This document shows positions 12,401 to 24,996 of a stretch of 64,000 nucleotides of DNA, piece by piece. Positions within the stretch are counted from its first letter, which is position 1; each line of letters begins with the position of its first letter. This DNA comes from Armillaria gallica (taxonomy: Eukaryota; Basidiomycota; Agaricomycetes; Agaricales; Physalacriaceae): positions 1,426,001-1,490,000 of the forward strand of contig JBANDB010000014.1 of NCBI GenBank assembly GCA_037576215.1. Reading direction: 5' to 3'. The position numbers and the translations under genes were made by a program. Below the pieces are notes generated by a model. It did not search any database and was not told the origin of the DNA. It saw only the letters and a program-made list of their open reading frames with translations.

Positions 12401-12679
12401 CGCCCTCTGTTGGTGAACGGACCTTGATGCTGAAAACTGGCCCTGGAAAAGAATTAGTCGTATTTCCGTGGCCGATAATTGACACTCAAACTGACCTGCT
12501 AGCGTATCTCCTCTATGATTGACAGGCTTGGTCGCAACATGGAGGTCATATCCTAGGTTATCTGAAGTTGATTGAACGTCAACGACCTGCAGTCCAAAGT
12601 ACGGTTTGACACCGTCCTTGAGTAACCAAAACCCATCGTTAAACTTCATGCTTAGGAAAGGAAGGATGCCATCTTGCAT
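9463..12679 (-). CDS. GH31 glycosidase, YicI-type alpha-xylosidase
   Basis: Retaining glycoside hydrolase of family 31. The N-terminus ([14 protein letters not shown]) and the [11 protein letters not shown] block resemble bacterial alpha-xylosidase YicI more than secretory fungal alpha-glucosidases. There is no signal peptide, so it is probably intracellular. The nucleophile motif K-T-D-F-G-E-R-I-P is split over three exons, the middle one only 10 nt (10772-10781). The acid/base block [13 protein letters not shown] is at about 10450-10490. Then come a [23 protein letters not shown] region and beta-domains to TAA 9463-9465. At least nine short introns. Xyloglucan-side-chain turnover is the expected role; alpha-glucosidase activity is not excluded. 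Confidence 0.88.
10772..10781 (-). other. 10-nt micro-exon carrying the GH31 catalytic nucleophile
   Basis: On the minus strand the 10 bases ACCGATTTTG are flanked by an AG acceptor (10782-10783) and a GTAAAA donor (10766-10771). Joined to ...GVDCFK (ending at 10834) and ERIPYA (from 10718) they complete KTDFGERIP, in which the Asp is the family nucleophile. The flanking introns would be 52 and 53 nt. Without this exon both frame and active site are lost. Confidence 0.85.
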
Positions 12680-13011
12680 CTTGAGGGCCTTGTTATATAC
12701 CTCAGGACTTAATCCGTCTCACGGAATCTCCGAGGAAAATCCGTACATCGACTTTGCATCGACTCACACAGTGTGACAAGCAGTGTACTTGGATGAGAAA
12801 GTTTGAATGTCATTTCCGAAGAAAGATTGTGCGCGAATTGGTGCTAATGGTCCGCGCGGACGAATATATGGTATGTCCCAGAGTTACCGTGACCTTCATA
12901 CAATGGACTTCGGCGGATACTAGACCGGCCCTGGCGGCCCGGGAACCGGTAGATGAGTCACGGTACCAGATAGAAATTATTAATCGTAAAAACGCACCAC
13001 GACTGGACTCA
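12680..13011. other. Divergent intergenic region between GH31 and serine dehydratase
   Basis: 332 bp holding the promoters of two divergent genes. An open frame from 12754 runs into the serine dehydratase gene, but homology begins only at the ATG at 13012. No clear TATA box or repeat is seen. Confidence 0.4.
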
Positions 13012-14365
13012 ATGTCTGTTCCCCTTTGGAACGAAACACCTCTTATAAGGTCCAATTATATATCAAGAAAGTTGGGTTGCAATGCATATTTGAAACTCGA
13101 GGTTCGTTTGTATGTTTATATCCCCACCGGGGAAGGCATCTTGCTTTCAAAACCTTCATTCAAATCGATACCACAGAATCTCCATCCTTCACATTCTTTC
13201 AAGTACAGAGGTTTGTCCCTGTTCGTTCAAAGAACAAAAGAGAAGCATGGTCCATCTGTACATCTCATCGTGGCATCGGGAGGAAACGCGGGCCTAGCTG
13301 GTGCCTGTGCAGCTAATGCACTTGGCCTTCGCTGTACAGTCTACGTGCCTGAAGGTGTTGCAGAGCGAACTTTAGATCTCCTCAAGGGAGAAAACGCCGA
13401 AACAGTAGTGATCGGAAAGATGTATGCTGAAGCACTGACTGCCGCTCAGAAAGCAATAGAAGCAGAGGAGAATGCGTGCGTTCAATTAGACGGGGACGTG
13501 TTGTCGAGTTACTAACCCTACTATAGGGTGATGATTCCAGCGTATGATGATCCGACGGTATGGGAAGGACACGGATCGATGGTTTCCGAGATATCAAGAC
13601 AGTTGACTGCGAAACCGGACGCGATCTTTTGTAGTGTTGGCGGAGGCGGACTGCTGGGAGGTATCATTATTGGCTGCAAAGAGGCTGGCTGGGATGACGG
13701 TGAGTGCTTATGAATGCGAAGGAGACGATCCAAGAGATAAAACCCTCCATACAGTGCCTATCATTGCTTTAGAGACCAGAGGATCCGATTGTTTTCATTA
13801 CTCCATTGCTTTGAACCGTCAACCTTCCAGCGATTTTGCTAAAGTTCTTCCGGCACATGTGACTGTTGTGGAGGACAAGACGGAAAACATTGTGTTGGCC
13901 CACTTTAGTGAGTTCTCCTCGATGGCATCTGGATCGTTGGGCGCATCCCAGCCAGCGGCCAAGGTAGCAAAGATGGCATTGGCAAGAGAGGGAGGAATAA
14001 CTTGTGTCACGGTACCGGATGAATTAAGCATGCAAGCCTCCTGTTTGTTCACCCGTGAGTGACTGAGTACTTTTGAACGTCCGCGACATTGACATTTAAT
14101 CACAGACGACCATAAACTCTTGGTAGAGCTGGCCTGCGCTACGACCCTTACCCCTGCGTACAGTCCCGCATTGTTCCACAAACTCGTTCCAGAGCCGGCG
14201 AGCTCGATGCAGGGAAGGACAGTCGTATTCGTTGTCTGTGGCGGGTTCAAGGTTTCCAATGACGACATAGAGTTTTATAAGAAATTGGTTGAGCAGAACA
14301 CAACTAGAGGCTGGGAGGTATCGATCAACGAAGGAGAAAAGTTGATAATTGAGAAAAATGCATGA
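13012..14365 (+). CDS. Serine/threonine dehydratase-like PLP enzyme (L-serine ammonia-lyase)
   Basis: Fold-type II PLP enzyme; family members convert L-serine (or L-threonine) to a 2-oxo acid and ammonia. The start MSVPLWNETPLIRSN is followed by NLHPSHSFKYRG, whose Lys forms the PLP Schiff base (about 13185-13220). ASGGNAGLA is the substrate loop (13270-13300), SVGGGGLLGG binds the PLP phosphate (13630-13670) and FVVCGGFKVS is the C-terminal block. Introns follow LKLE, AEENA, GWDD and SCLFT. The SxSFK context has His where many homologues have Gly. CHA1/SDS-type catabolic serine dehydratase is the best call. Confidence 0.87.
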
Positions 14366-14470
14366 GGAACGTGTATTTTGATTGCAGCGATAATAACATA
14401 CAACTAGAAACCGTCTGAGTGCGTCTATATGGACATACTAGCCAACTCACGACAGATGGGTCTGTGCAAA

Positions 14471-14818
14471 TTAGGAGTGATCAGTACTTTTTGCACGAGC
14501 AGCGGCAATCCGGTCAGCCTTGATTTGTGCTAATTGCTCCCGTAAAACCTTTTGCTCGGTAGGGATTTCCTAAACACAGGTGTCGGTATCGGTTCATGAC
14601 GTTGAGATAGGTTCCCACCTGTTGTACAGTTGGGGGAAACAGCTTTTCCTTATACTGGGAAGACTCAGTGTCGGATGAGACAAACAAAACACCTGAAGAC
14701 AGCTCACTGGAAGAACATTGTTTCGATACCAAGCAGGATCCCCAAAGTGAACGAGGGCCCATATTGGCACGAAGAGATAGACAGAAAACTTGAATATTTC
14801 GAGATTTGGGCCTGCCAT
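14471..14818 (-). CDS. PET100: PET100-like cytochrome c oxidase assembly chaperone
   Basis: Inner-membrane chaperone of complex IV assembly in the known family. The start MAGPNLEIFKFSVYLFVPI gives a short N-terminal stretch followed by one transmembrane helix (residues about 11-27), the typical PET100 layout. Three exons join to 81 residues, with YKEKLFPPTVQQ and EIPTEQKVLREQ in the last two; stop at 14471-14473. Human PET100 is of similar size. Divergent from the formin gene (221 bp between starts). Confidence 0.85.
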
Positions 14819-15039
14819 GGTGGTGGCGGCTGTGAAAGTGCTTGGCAAGAAGGGGGGGATGATCAACAAGGCATTACAACACGACATCTAGTCACGGTAT
14901 CACCGTTTCTATTTCATTATACTGCTCACTGCTTCACGATTTACCGAATGTCGGTACGGCCTACCTGATCTCCTGCGTTTCCTTTCTATACCTCATCGGA
15001 CGAGGCCCATATTCTTTCTCTTTCCTCCACTGATCCCAA

Positions 15040-18000
15040 ATGGACAGCATATTTGGCCGCAGGAAGACAAAGCCTCGTCAATCTTCGATATCCTCCACTC
15101 AGGAACTTAGCGAGAGCTCCATTCCCTACGATAAGCTGGGACCCCCGCCTAGCTCACCCCTTCCTGTCGGCACCGTTTCGCAGGGGCTCCGTGGGGGTTC
15201 ATACATCTCAGCACCCATCACCAACCCGACACTAACAACCAATGGCACCGAATTCAACAAGTTTGGCATGACTCGGAGCAGGGCAGGTGGAGACAGAGGC
15301 AATGAAGATCATGGCTTAGGATCACCCAGCACCTTCTCAGTTTCTGACTCTTCCACCTTGTATAACGATTCTGTTGGAACCTCCTCCGGGAACAAGCTTT
15401 ATACACCTCAAACTGCCCGTATGCGTCGCAGTGAAGCCTCCTCATCCTCGGGGCATATGCTCGACTTTGGCCAGTTTCCTGCGAATGGCTATGCACCCCT
15501 GCCAGCCTCAGCGTCCACTGGGACTATGCGCCCAATGTCTTCCGCCACAACGCGATCCGAAGGAACAAGACATTCCAAATACTCTTCCCATTCCTCTGAA
15601 GGGACGCCTCTCAATCATTTCTATCATCCTCATCGGCACAACAATTCAGACGACGCACAGTTATCTCGACCGGACACCGACGAGGAGATCGAAGCGCTGT
15701 TCGATAATGTCAAACGTACTCGAGACCTCGCAGACATGCCGAACCTCTCGATTGATCAGAAATGGCATATGGTATATAATGATTGGCAAATTCGACGGAA
15801 AGAGGAGAAGCAGAGAGACGACCAGACGCGAAGACAGACAGAATTAGGCCAGCCTGCTGCTACAATCCGCGAAACTCCGGAGTGGTACATTCAAAAGTTT
15901 TTGAATAAAACCATTACGCCAAAGCAAGCCGGAAGTCTTCAGGTATCATTGCGTAGTTTAGAACTGAGGTCTGTTCAATTTTGTCAACCTACAATCAACG
16001 GTGTACTGACGTTAAAACAGCTGGTTTCAACACTTCATTTCTATACAAGGAACATCGGTCCTGGCACAGACACTTATGCATATTAGTCGCAAAGGGTCAT
16101 CCAGGTGGGTCCACTAAACCCGGTCGTTCTGCTTGTGATTTAATAGCGACTTAGAGGAGAGAACGACATAAATCTTGAATATGAAGTCGTCAAATGCCTA
16201 AAACAAATATTTAACAACGTCGTAAGTGGTATTTATTTAGTTTTCAAAAGTTTGCTAATCCAAGAGATAGTCAGCGACGACAGAAGCTCTGACGCACAAC
16301 CTGATCGTAACGCAAGTCGCATCCTCCCTCAACACTCCTCATATCCCCACGCGAAGGCTTCTGCTGGACTTGTTATCATTCCTGACTTACTGGAATGACG
16401 GTCAAGCGCACATGCTTGTCGTCGCTGCATTGGAAACTCTCAGTTCCTCAAATAATGAGAGTGGGGGACCATATGAATACTGGTTCAAATCAATGGAGCA
16501 ATCTCTCTCTGGACGAGGCAAGATGGGTAGTTTGGTTGGTGCAAGCGAAGACGTCAAGAAGGCCGGTGGTCTAGAAAGTAACCTTAACGACTACGCTGTA
16601 CGTGTATCCCAGCAGTTGTTTTGGTTTTTACTAAGGCTTCACAGTTATCAAATTTGATACTCCTTAGAGGTGTCCTCGACTTCGTAGATGATCTGGACCT
16701 CAGGCTCCATCATCGCTCGCAAATGGAGGCTGCCGGATTACAGCGTATCCTTGAGCTTTGCCGAAACTTCAACGTTCCGACTATAGACAAGCAATTACGG
16801 CTCTTGCAGCATTCTTTAGATGAAGACGAACAGAAACTCCGCGACCGACTGGATCAAGAGATTTTACGCGACCTTACTAACCCTCTGGACGTTTATAATG
16901 CAATTTATGCCAAGGTTCAAGAAAGTAAAGCCCGAGACTATTTCTTGTCTATGATGCAGCATTTGCTGCTGATTCGAGAAGAAGGTCCACCGATGGTGCA
17001 CTATTACCAGCTTCTTGACTCGCTGGTGACCGATGTTGTGATGGACAAGAAGCTGGCCGGCGCCGAGCAGCGTTTTGGACACTCAGTAGAACGCATCATA
17101 GCGCAATTCAACGAGGCCGATCGTTACCAAACTGTCGAGGATGAAGCAAACAAGGCTCGTGCGGAAGCATTGCGTTTGAAGCTGGAAAAAGAAGCGCTGG
17201 AGGACGAGATTTCTCAAGGACATGATGGCCTAGTTGGGCAGCTGAAAGAGAGACTGGCGCACGCTGAGCAGAAGTTGAATGTCTCTCGGGAAACAACAAC
17301 ACGACTTCAAGGCCAACTTGTTACTCAGAAGTCCGGATACGAGCAGACAATTGCCCAACTTGAATGGCAGATCATGGAATTATTCAAGATGCTGAAGGAG
17401 GTTGGCCAAGGCGGCGTTGAGACCATCGTAGACAATGGTGGCATGGATCGCAAGACTTTGGTGGAAACACTCGAGAAAAATTGGCAACGGACCAAAACTA
17501 TCGGTATTCTTGAGGGTCGAGAGGGAAGGAATCACCGAACTGGTCCCGGTGGGGGAGAGGGAGAGGAGGAGGAGGAGGATATGGATGCAACACCACGTAA
17601 AAACGAATTGCGCCGTTCAAAAGTTGTTCGTAAGGCGTCCAAGACTGGTGGGCCCAAATCATCAGAGGATGGCAACGGAAGAGTCTCGCAGTTTATGGAC
17701 GCAGATGATCAAGATGCAGACGAGCAAATACAGCATCAGCTGGCTGCTGGCGTCGTAATTGTAAGTGTCTCTGTCTTACTGTGTTCATACCTGATGCCAG
17801 GTCTGTAGTATTCCCCAATGGAGGGCCAATTGTCGAGCTCAAGAAGTGCACGAGGATCACCGAGGCGTACAGATAGACCTCTGTTAGGTCTAGGGGCGCC
17901 GTACAAGAGCAGCAATCTTCTTCCACCACACTTTGAAGATGCTGGCGAGTCGAGCGACCACTCTAATGTGAATGGAGACGAGAGCGAGGGCGATCGGTCA

Positions 18001-20477
18001 GTCCGAGGATCACACAATTCATCTGAAGATACACCCTCAACCTCCATCAGTTCTCACGTTTCTGCTGACGGACGGACGCCGGCGCCTGGTTCGTTGGCTG
18101 AACAGCTCAGCAAGCATTTCCTGGCCAAAAGTCGCCAGGTATCCTCCTCTGGCGGGGGCTCAACGTCTTCACCTCTTCCGACCCTACAGGAAGAAAGCGA
18201 TACACACCCACCACATCCCCCACCGCCCCCACCTCCGCCTCCTCCTCCACCACCACCACCACCACCACCGCCGCCGCCCCCTGGATTCAAGGGTGCCCCT
18301 CCTCCTCCTCCTCCTCCTCCTCCGCCGCCGCCTCCGCCGCCTCCGCCTGGCTTTGCCGGAATGACCCCGCCTCCGCCTCCACCACCACCACCTCCAGGAC
18401 GAGGCCTAGCCTCTAACCCTAGTTCCCCTCCTAACTCTACACGGGCCTCAATGTTGCTCGGTTCAAATCTTAATGCCTTGCTCTCTGCTCGCAAAGATCT
18501 CCCTATCACACCAAGTACCAAGATGAAACAACTGCAATGGGACAAACTCCCTCATCAGCAAGTTTCAAAGACACTGTGGAATGACGAAGAGCCTGAAAAG
18601 GAGCACGAGATGCTGAAGAAACTCCAGATTGATGGTGTATGGATGGAGATGGAGGAAGACTTCAAGGCTAAGCAGCTGGTTATCAATCTAATGGGTATGA
18701 AGTAATGTTTCTCACCACTAAAGATGCCTTTCTGACCGTTGTTCTCTAGCCCGGCAGAAACGCGCCGAGCTGAAGAGTGTTCTGGATGTGGAAACCAAGA
18801 AAAGAGTTGGTGAGCGTATGACGCATAATTGTTGGCGTGCAACTCTAACCTCTTAGTCAGAAATCCTTATTCAGGGTGTCAAAAAACTTGAACCCGAGGA
18901 GATTGCTCGCAAAATTCAGCACTTCGATCAGGATCTGTGTTCCCAGGTGTTCTTGAGTGAATTGAAACGAGTACTACCATCCCCAGAACAGGTCGGAAAG
19001 TTGAACGTGTATCGAAACTCGGGACCAGAGGAACTTGCTGAGCTTCATCCTTCGGACCGTCTCATGGTTAAGCTGATACAAATCGATCGTCTGGGACCTC
19101 GTATTGAGGGCATGTTGTACAAATGTGCATTTGAAGAACGTTGGTCGCTGCTGGATCAGGTCTGTTCAGTCTTGCATCACTCGGAATAAAGTTTTCTCAG
19201 TCTATGGCTTAGGGTGCGCGGAAACTTTCAGAGGCGGGAGACGCTCTTCTCCATGCTAAAGCTTTCAAGGAGTTGCTCAGTGTAAGTTGTTTGCTGTTTG
19301 ACTAATCGTTGCGCTGACCGATATTCAATAGCTCATTCTTCTGATTGGGAACTACATGAACGGGACCGGTGTGAAGGGCGGCGCTTTTGGTTTCCGTGTC
19401 AGCAGTATCAACAAGGTGAGTATTTTTACGATGCCCTCGATAGTCGCCTAACGGGGGCTTCCAGCTGGTCGATACCAAATCAGTAAACAACACGACTCTA
19501 CTTCACTTCTTGGAGCGGACTGTTTGTAAACATTTCCCGGACATGGAACAGTTCCTCGAGGAACTCGCCAAGCCCGCAGAGGCGTATAGAGGTACGCTAC
19601 GCACCTTCCTGCAGACGCTGTCGTATTTTCTCAATACTCCTCCTGGCAGTCAATCTTCAAGAGGTTCGTAAAGGCCTAGGTGATCTTCGGGACGGTCTCA
19701 AGAGGATACGTGAAGAACTAGAGGAGCATTTTGCCCGCATCGATCAAACAGAACGATACGGCCAACAGATGTGGAACTTTATCAACAAAGCCAAGATACA
19801 GGTGGACGACCTGGTGGACGAAGTACGGCTTGCAGACACGACATTCACTGAGGTCATTGGTTACTATGGCGAAGAAGATAATCGAAACATGAATTCTTCT
19901 GAATTTTATGGTATCTTCAAAACATTTGTCACGTCATACAAGGCATGTCATTTTCTAGTTTCCGAAAAGGCTTGGCTGACTGTTGATGTAGAAATGCAAA
20001 GCTGAAAACCAAACCGCGGCGGATGAACGACTTGCAACGGCCAAACGGAAACAGGCTGCCGAAACAATGAGGTTGAATCGCGAGAAGGCAATGGAGATGT
20101 CGAACCAGGGCACCGATGCTCTGGATAGTCTACTAGAGAAGTTGCGGAACGGAGACACTGTGGGGACACGAAAGAACCGCCGGGCGCGACCAAGTGCCGC
20201 AGAAACTCGCCCTAATGCCCCACTGTCATTAGATCTGAACGGCAACCCAGACGACTTGGCTCGAGATCTTCTGGCACGCCTAGCATCGAGCGGTTTCGAA
20301 CCACCTGCTACACCGTCATCGCCGACGTTTGCTGTTTCCCAACGGAGACGAAGACGAAAGGCTCCGTCGTCGATATCTGATGCAGACCTGTTGAGTTCAC
20401 CCCTTCTGCCGCCCATGTCTGAAATGAGCTCGTTAGAAGATACGACTATAGGCTCAGAGGATTCCAGTGAACGATGA
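15040..20477 (+). CDS. Formin (Bni1/SepA type)
   Basis: Actin nucleator and elongator of polarised growth and cytokinesis. In order: a Ser/Pro-rich N-terminus; a GBD/FH3 regulatory region (about 15660-17080; EEIEALFDNVKRTRDL, then WFQHFISIQGTSVLAQTL across an intron); a coiled coil (17090-17420); an acidic stretch; an FH1 region with three proline runs (18205-18410); an FH2 domain (18500-20020; KMKQLQWDKLP, LSLILLIGNYMNGTG, GGAFGFRVSSINKL); and a C-terminal DAD-like motif LDSLLEKLRNGD (about 20118-20153) followed by a basic patch RRRRRK. The DAD plus GBD/FH3 predicts Rho-controlled autoinhibition. Several introns, some without stops. Confidence 0.95.
18205..18410 (+). repeat. FH1 proline-codon repeat tract
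   Basis: CCN-rich tract with three long polyproline blocks separated by GFKGA and GFAGMT linkers. These are profilin-actin docking sites of the formin. The mixed CCT/CCA/CCG codons form an imperfect triplet microsatellite that is likely to vary in length between strains. Confidence 0.9.
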
Positions 20478-20703
20478 CGGGTGACGCTATCTACGTGTTA
20501 TGATACAAGCTTTCATGGGTGCTTTCAGAATTGTCATTTATATTGTATCTGTATCGCATTGCATTTCTCATCACGGACCACGCATAGAATAGTATTTTCA
20601 TATAATGTTTCGGGTTGGCGGCGGAATATGCCCGCCACACGCACGGGTTGCCAAGCAAATTAAAACGTTTCTCTTCCTCATACCATCACCACCTTTTGCT
20701 GCC

Positions 20704-21878
20704 ATGATTTCCCTCCCAGTCCTTTTGTCGCTCTCTCTTCTTCCCTTCGTGGCTTCTCAGTCTTCCAATGATACCTCCCTTCAGATTGCCGCCATTAAGG
20801 CCCATTTCACTCAATCTGAAATTGTGCCCGACTTGTTGTCGTCTTTCGACCCCAGCGCCATTCTTACCGTCAACTTTCAAGGTTCGGTCAACGGCGAACA
20901 TGGCCCTATGCATATACTGACAATATCCTAGGCGTTGGAGACATAACGCCCGGACAGGCTCTCAACCAGGACCGTAAGTACAATTTCAATACGCATATAG
21001 TCAACTTCTCTGACAAAGGTTGCAGAAGTCGGCACTGCTCCTACCGTTACCGTCACCCCGGCGAACTCGACGGTCGCGCTCAGCGGTACCTTCACGCTCG
21101 CCATGGTCGACGCCGACGTCGTTGGAACCAAGAACGCCCAGGTCACTCGGCACTGGTTGGTCAACGGAGACACCATTTCCAGTTGCGTTTCATCTCGAGT
21201 ATGACAAACGTTTGCTCAATGTGTTATTAGACGACGCCGTTTCCAATTCTTCTGCCACCGCCATTACTTCGTATGCTGGACCAGCTCCGGCGGAAGGGAG
21301 TGGAGCTCATCGGTTCGTTGCTCCTCTCCCATCTTTTATGCGTCTAATCATATTTTGCAGTTATGTCATTCTCCTCTTTCAACAACCCTCGACTTTCACC
21401 TCCCCTGATGGGTACACCGAGAACATAGGTGTTTCCACCTTCGACTTGTCTTCGTACTTGTCTGTAAGTTTCATATAATTGCAACTGTTCTGGTTCATCC
21501 GTTTATGCTTCTTATTACGACCACAGGAGAGCGGCATGGGTTCCCTTGTTGCTGTATGTATCTTCTTGTCCCCGCCCTCCATGCTACTTGGTTGACAAAC
21601 GACACCTTTCTCAGGGAACATACATGACCGTCGAGCAGGGCACCTCGACCGTCTCCGTCTCTGCAACGTCCTCCGTCGTTACCTCGACACTTTCTGTCGC
21701 TTCTTCAACCAGTGCTTTGAGCTCTGGCGCCTCATCTGCCTCTAGATCCGCTGCTTCTGGATCCGCCTCTGCCTCTGCCAGCAGCACGAGCGGCAGCAAC
21801 GGGGCTTTGAGCAATGGTGTTGGGATGGCTGTTGCCGGTCTCGGCGGCTTGGCTTTAGCGCTGCAGGCGTTTGCCTAA
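20704..21878 (+). CDS. Secreted PEBP-like protein with Ser-rich tail and GPI-type C-terminus
   Basis: The N-terminus (ISLPVLLSLSLLPFVASQ) is a signal peptide. The body reads as a phosphatidylethanolamine-binding-protein fold: LTVNFQG, TLAMVDADVVGTKN, VTRHWLVNGD, SYAGPAPAEGSGAHR, YVILLFQQP and FDLSSYLSESG. This matches the DPDAP-like, HW and GPxxPxGxHRY elements of the family. A long Ser/Ala-rich stretch (about 21640-21800) and a hydrophobic end (VAGLGGLALALQAFA) suggest O-mannosylation and a GPI anchor. About six introns of 50-70 nt. PEBP family members bind lipids or inhibit proteases; the role here is unknown. Confidence 0.82.
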
Positions 21879-22072
21879 GTTACCCATTATGAATCACGTC
21901 TCAGAAATAACACGCTCATTCCTTCAATTTGGTAGTAGTAAATGACTTTGGTATATATAATTATTACACACAAAACAAGTATCGTTCTCCGGGCCAAAAA
22001 ATGTGTAGAGCATGGACACTTATAGATATCTGGTTAGCTCCCATACCGCTCTCGTGCCTATATCGATTTGAG

Positions 22073-24914
22073 TCAGCTGAGACGAAAACATTTTAAACCG
22101 CCTACAGAGTCCTGCGCCATAGAGACATAGCCTGAATAGCCTTCTGTAAGCTTTCCGATGTCTTTGCCTTTGCTGGCGCCTAGACCGGCACCTTCCACAT
22201 AGATGGCAGTTTTTCTAGGATGAAATCAATAGAGAATCAATCAACGACACAAGTGACACGAACATAGGGTCAACTCGGCCTTCACCGCTTGTTCCCAAGC
22301 CAGTTCCCTCCGTCCAGCCCATCATCTTAAGCATTTTATTGCCGACGTTATTGCTATCCTCGCCCGGGTTGGTTGGCGGCGGTGGTGGTGGTGGTGGCGG
22401 TGGCGGCGGCCCTTCAACTTGTCGTTTGGGTACTGCCGCCCGCCCACTGTCCTTCTCCGGCATGGGAGTGTCAGGCTGGTTAAAAAGTATTCTCCGTTCG
22501 GAAGCGCGGTCGCGATATTTCGGGGCAGCGTTTGCCTGTCGAGCCTTGACCTTCTGCCGGGCAACTTCTTGCAAGTTCGAATCCTTGAGATTTTTCTGTT
22601 CATTTCCAATTGATAGAAGATTCCGGGGGGAAAGATCAAAAAAGACGATGGTCAGCCCAGTCACAGAACAACAGACAGTACACAGGTTGAAGGACGCGAG
22701 CCTTATGCAAATCTGATTCCTTGTTGTGGCGTTTCAACTGATCCACGGATTTGAATTGTCGAGCGCAGAGAAGACAGCTCATCGCGCTGACGTCCGAGAA
22801 CTCGAATTCCGGTGTCGGGGTCGGTGTCGTATTGCCTTGAGTGGGTGCACTCGATGCTTGTGTAGTGGACCCAATAGCATCAGTAGTGGATGTCGTGGCC
22901 TGCATGTATAGTATCCAGAATGTAAGAACCGTGGTATTCCAAAGGTGGCAAAGGAGAGCCAAAAGATAATCGTCACCAGAGCAGGAGTCGGTCGAGCACT
23001 AACATCTTGAGAGAGTTCTTCCTGAACTTGATTCCATTTGTTGATATTGCTGGCAGTCTGGTCATCGAAACCTCAGTTATAAAAGGGACAACGGCATGGT
23101 GCGCAACAAATTCTTTTCACATTACCTTCTTGCTTACAATCAGCATGGGCTGCTTAGATGATCCGGCTACGATGGGTCAGCATAGTGGTGAACTGAAGGA
23201 GGAGATCCCTGCCTTTCCGGCTGGCGTTCAGCAGGTCTTCGGCTTCGTCCTGTTGGTCGTCGTCTGCATCATCAGACGCGAAAGCTGAGGCAACGGGTTT
23301 CATGACAGCAGACGCTGTGTATTGTGTGAAAAAAGGAAACTGTTGATGACGAACTATATTCGGCTTACCTGCAGCTTTAGCTGGACCTTTGCTGAAACTC
23401 AGAGTGACGGGTTTGTCGGAAACAGGTAACGTGGAAGGAGGGGGCTGAACCGATAGACGTTGGACCGCCGTGTCTATGAGATGCTATCGATAAGATAAAG
23501 ATGATCATCAATGGGCAGATATGTAGATGACCTTTGACTTTTTTCTTTTCTTTGCGTTCCTTGACGGTCTGTACTGTCGGTGCAGGTTGGGCAACCTGAA
23601 ACTCGAGCATAGCCAAGGTGGAACTATCATCCCAGTACCTGACCCAAGTGCCTTCGACACCTCCTAGTACTAGGGAAGACGGAATGCAGGCATCATCGCG
23701 CAGCATTACATTATCAATAGGTTGAAATGAGTCGGGATGAGCAAAAGAAGCAGCCACCGGTCGATCCGATATTCGAAAACCGGACGGATGGATCTGAGGT
23801 GACATGGTTGCGGCAAGAACTACCGAAGCGGACTTGAAGACAAAGATCAGAAATATCTTTCAAGTAGTGCACATGACAACACAACTTGCCTGTACATCTG
23901 TGAACTCGACGAAAGCAAAGCCAAAACTGGCCATGGTAACTCGATCCTTGATCAAGATAATTCGTCGCATGCCCTTAGCACCCTCTTTGCCAGGCCCGGA
24001 AGACGATCTCATCGCCTGATGAATGGCCTGTGGCCCAGAGAGAGGATCAAGACCACGGAACAACAAGACTGCTGCTTGAGAGTTCCCGATATCACGAGTG
24101 CCGTCATTGACATTTCCACGATTGAAGCGTCCTTTCTCGTGAGGTGTGGCGCTTTGAGAATAGTCAATTTTGACCCTTCGCCCGCTGTGCGGGGCACCCG
24201 TCTCTAAGGCCTTGTAGAATGCAGCGGCAGCCGTTGCGCCATGAGATGCAGGTGGTGGCACTTGAATGTAAGGAAATAGAGGATCCACAAACAATCGAGC
24301 GTGATCTGTTGAAGAGAATTGGGCGAAACCGAATCCTTTTGAAGTACCTTGAAAACCCGACGACGAATTATGTCAATGTGTGCGCAAAAGGAAATACGAA
24401 TGGGCAAGTGCCTGATGATCTATCTCGGATGATGGTGACTGTCTCGACGCTACATCCATTGGAGGAAAGGTATGCCTGAAGCTGCGAACAGAAAGGTGAG
24501 AAGAGCGTCAGACGGCAAGGGAAGATTGTCGTACATCAGCTTCTGTAAAGTCCGTATCGAGGCCAAGAAAGATAACATGAGGGCTAGGATCAGAGGGCTG
24601 CAAGCGTTTCTTCGGAAATCCTCCAGCAGCATTGCGTGGCTGTCCAAAATCTTGGGCGGATGTGCGTGGAGCAGCAGTGCTGTCGTAGGCCGCCTCCTCA
24701 TAGTTTGAGTAGGCATCGTAGCCTTGATATCCCTGTAGAAAGCAGTGATGAGATTAAGAAGGAAAATAAGCAAAATACATACCCCGCCGTTAAATTTTCG
24801 TCGCTTGCCGTCGCCAAAATGGTCGTCTTCTCTAGGGCGCACATTTACTCCAGACCACTGGGCACCATCTGCCCAAGTGTCCTTGCCTCTGTCCCATTCA
24901 CGATTATATGCCAT
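22073..24914 (-). CDS. RBM5/RBM10-type RNA-binding splicing regulator (RRM x2, zinc finger, G-patch)
   Basis: Predicted nuclear pre-mRNA-binding protein. From start MAYNREWDRGKDTW (24914): RRM1 with HVIFLGLDTDFTEAD (near 24560) and GFGFAQF (24310); RRM2 with AAVLLFRGLDP (24070) and FGFAFVEF (23910); a middle region with YWDDSSTLAMLEFQVAQP; a U1-like C2H2 finger CLLCARQF...H.....H (22700-22790); polyproline; and a G-patch (22280-22350; MLKMMGWTEGTGLG). The C-terminus GAGLGASKGKDIGKLTEG is the second part of the G-patch unit. Many small introns. Order and content match the RBM5/6/10 family. It shares an 82-bp divergent promoter with the next gene. Confidence 0.82.
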
Positions 24915-24996
24915 GGGTCGTTTGAGGTAGATGAGAGTGAGAAGGAAAGGAAGAACAAACAAGGAACAAACAAAGTCACACTTGATCCTCTTCACC

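Noticed and set aside
12754..13011. Upstream extension of the serine dehydratase frame.
   Set aside because: Homology begins at MSVPLWNETPLIRSN (13012); the extension overlaps the divergent promoter.
18054..18545. Minus-strand frame coding long polyglycine, antisense to the formin FH1 region.
   Set aside because: It is the complement of the proline-codon repeat; no conserved domain, and the plus-strand formin explains it.
22339..22716. Plus-strand glycine-rich frame.
   Set aside because: Complement of the polyproline linker of the RBM5/10-type gene.
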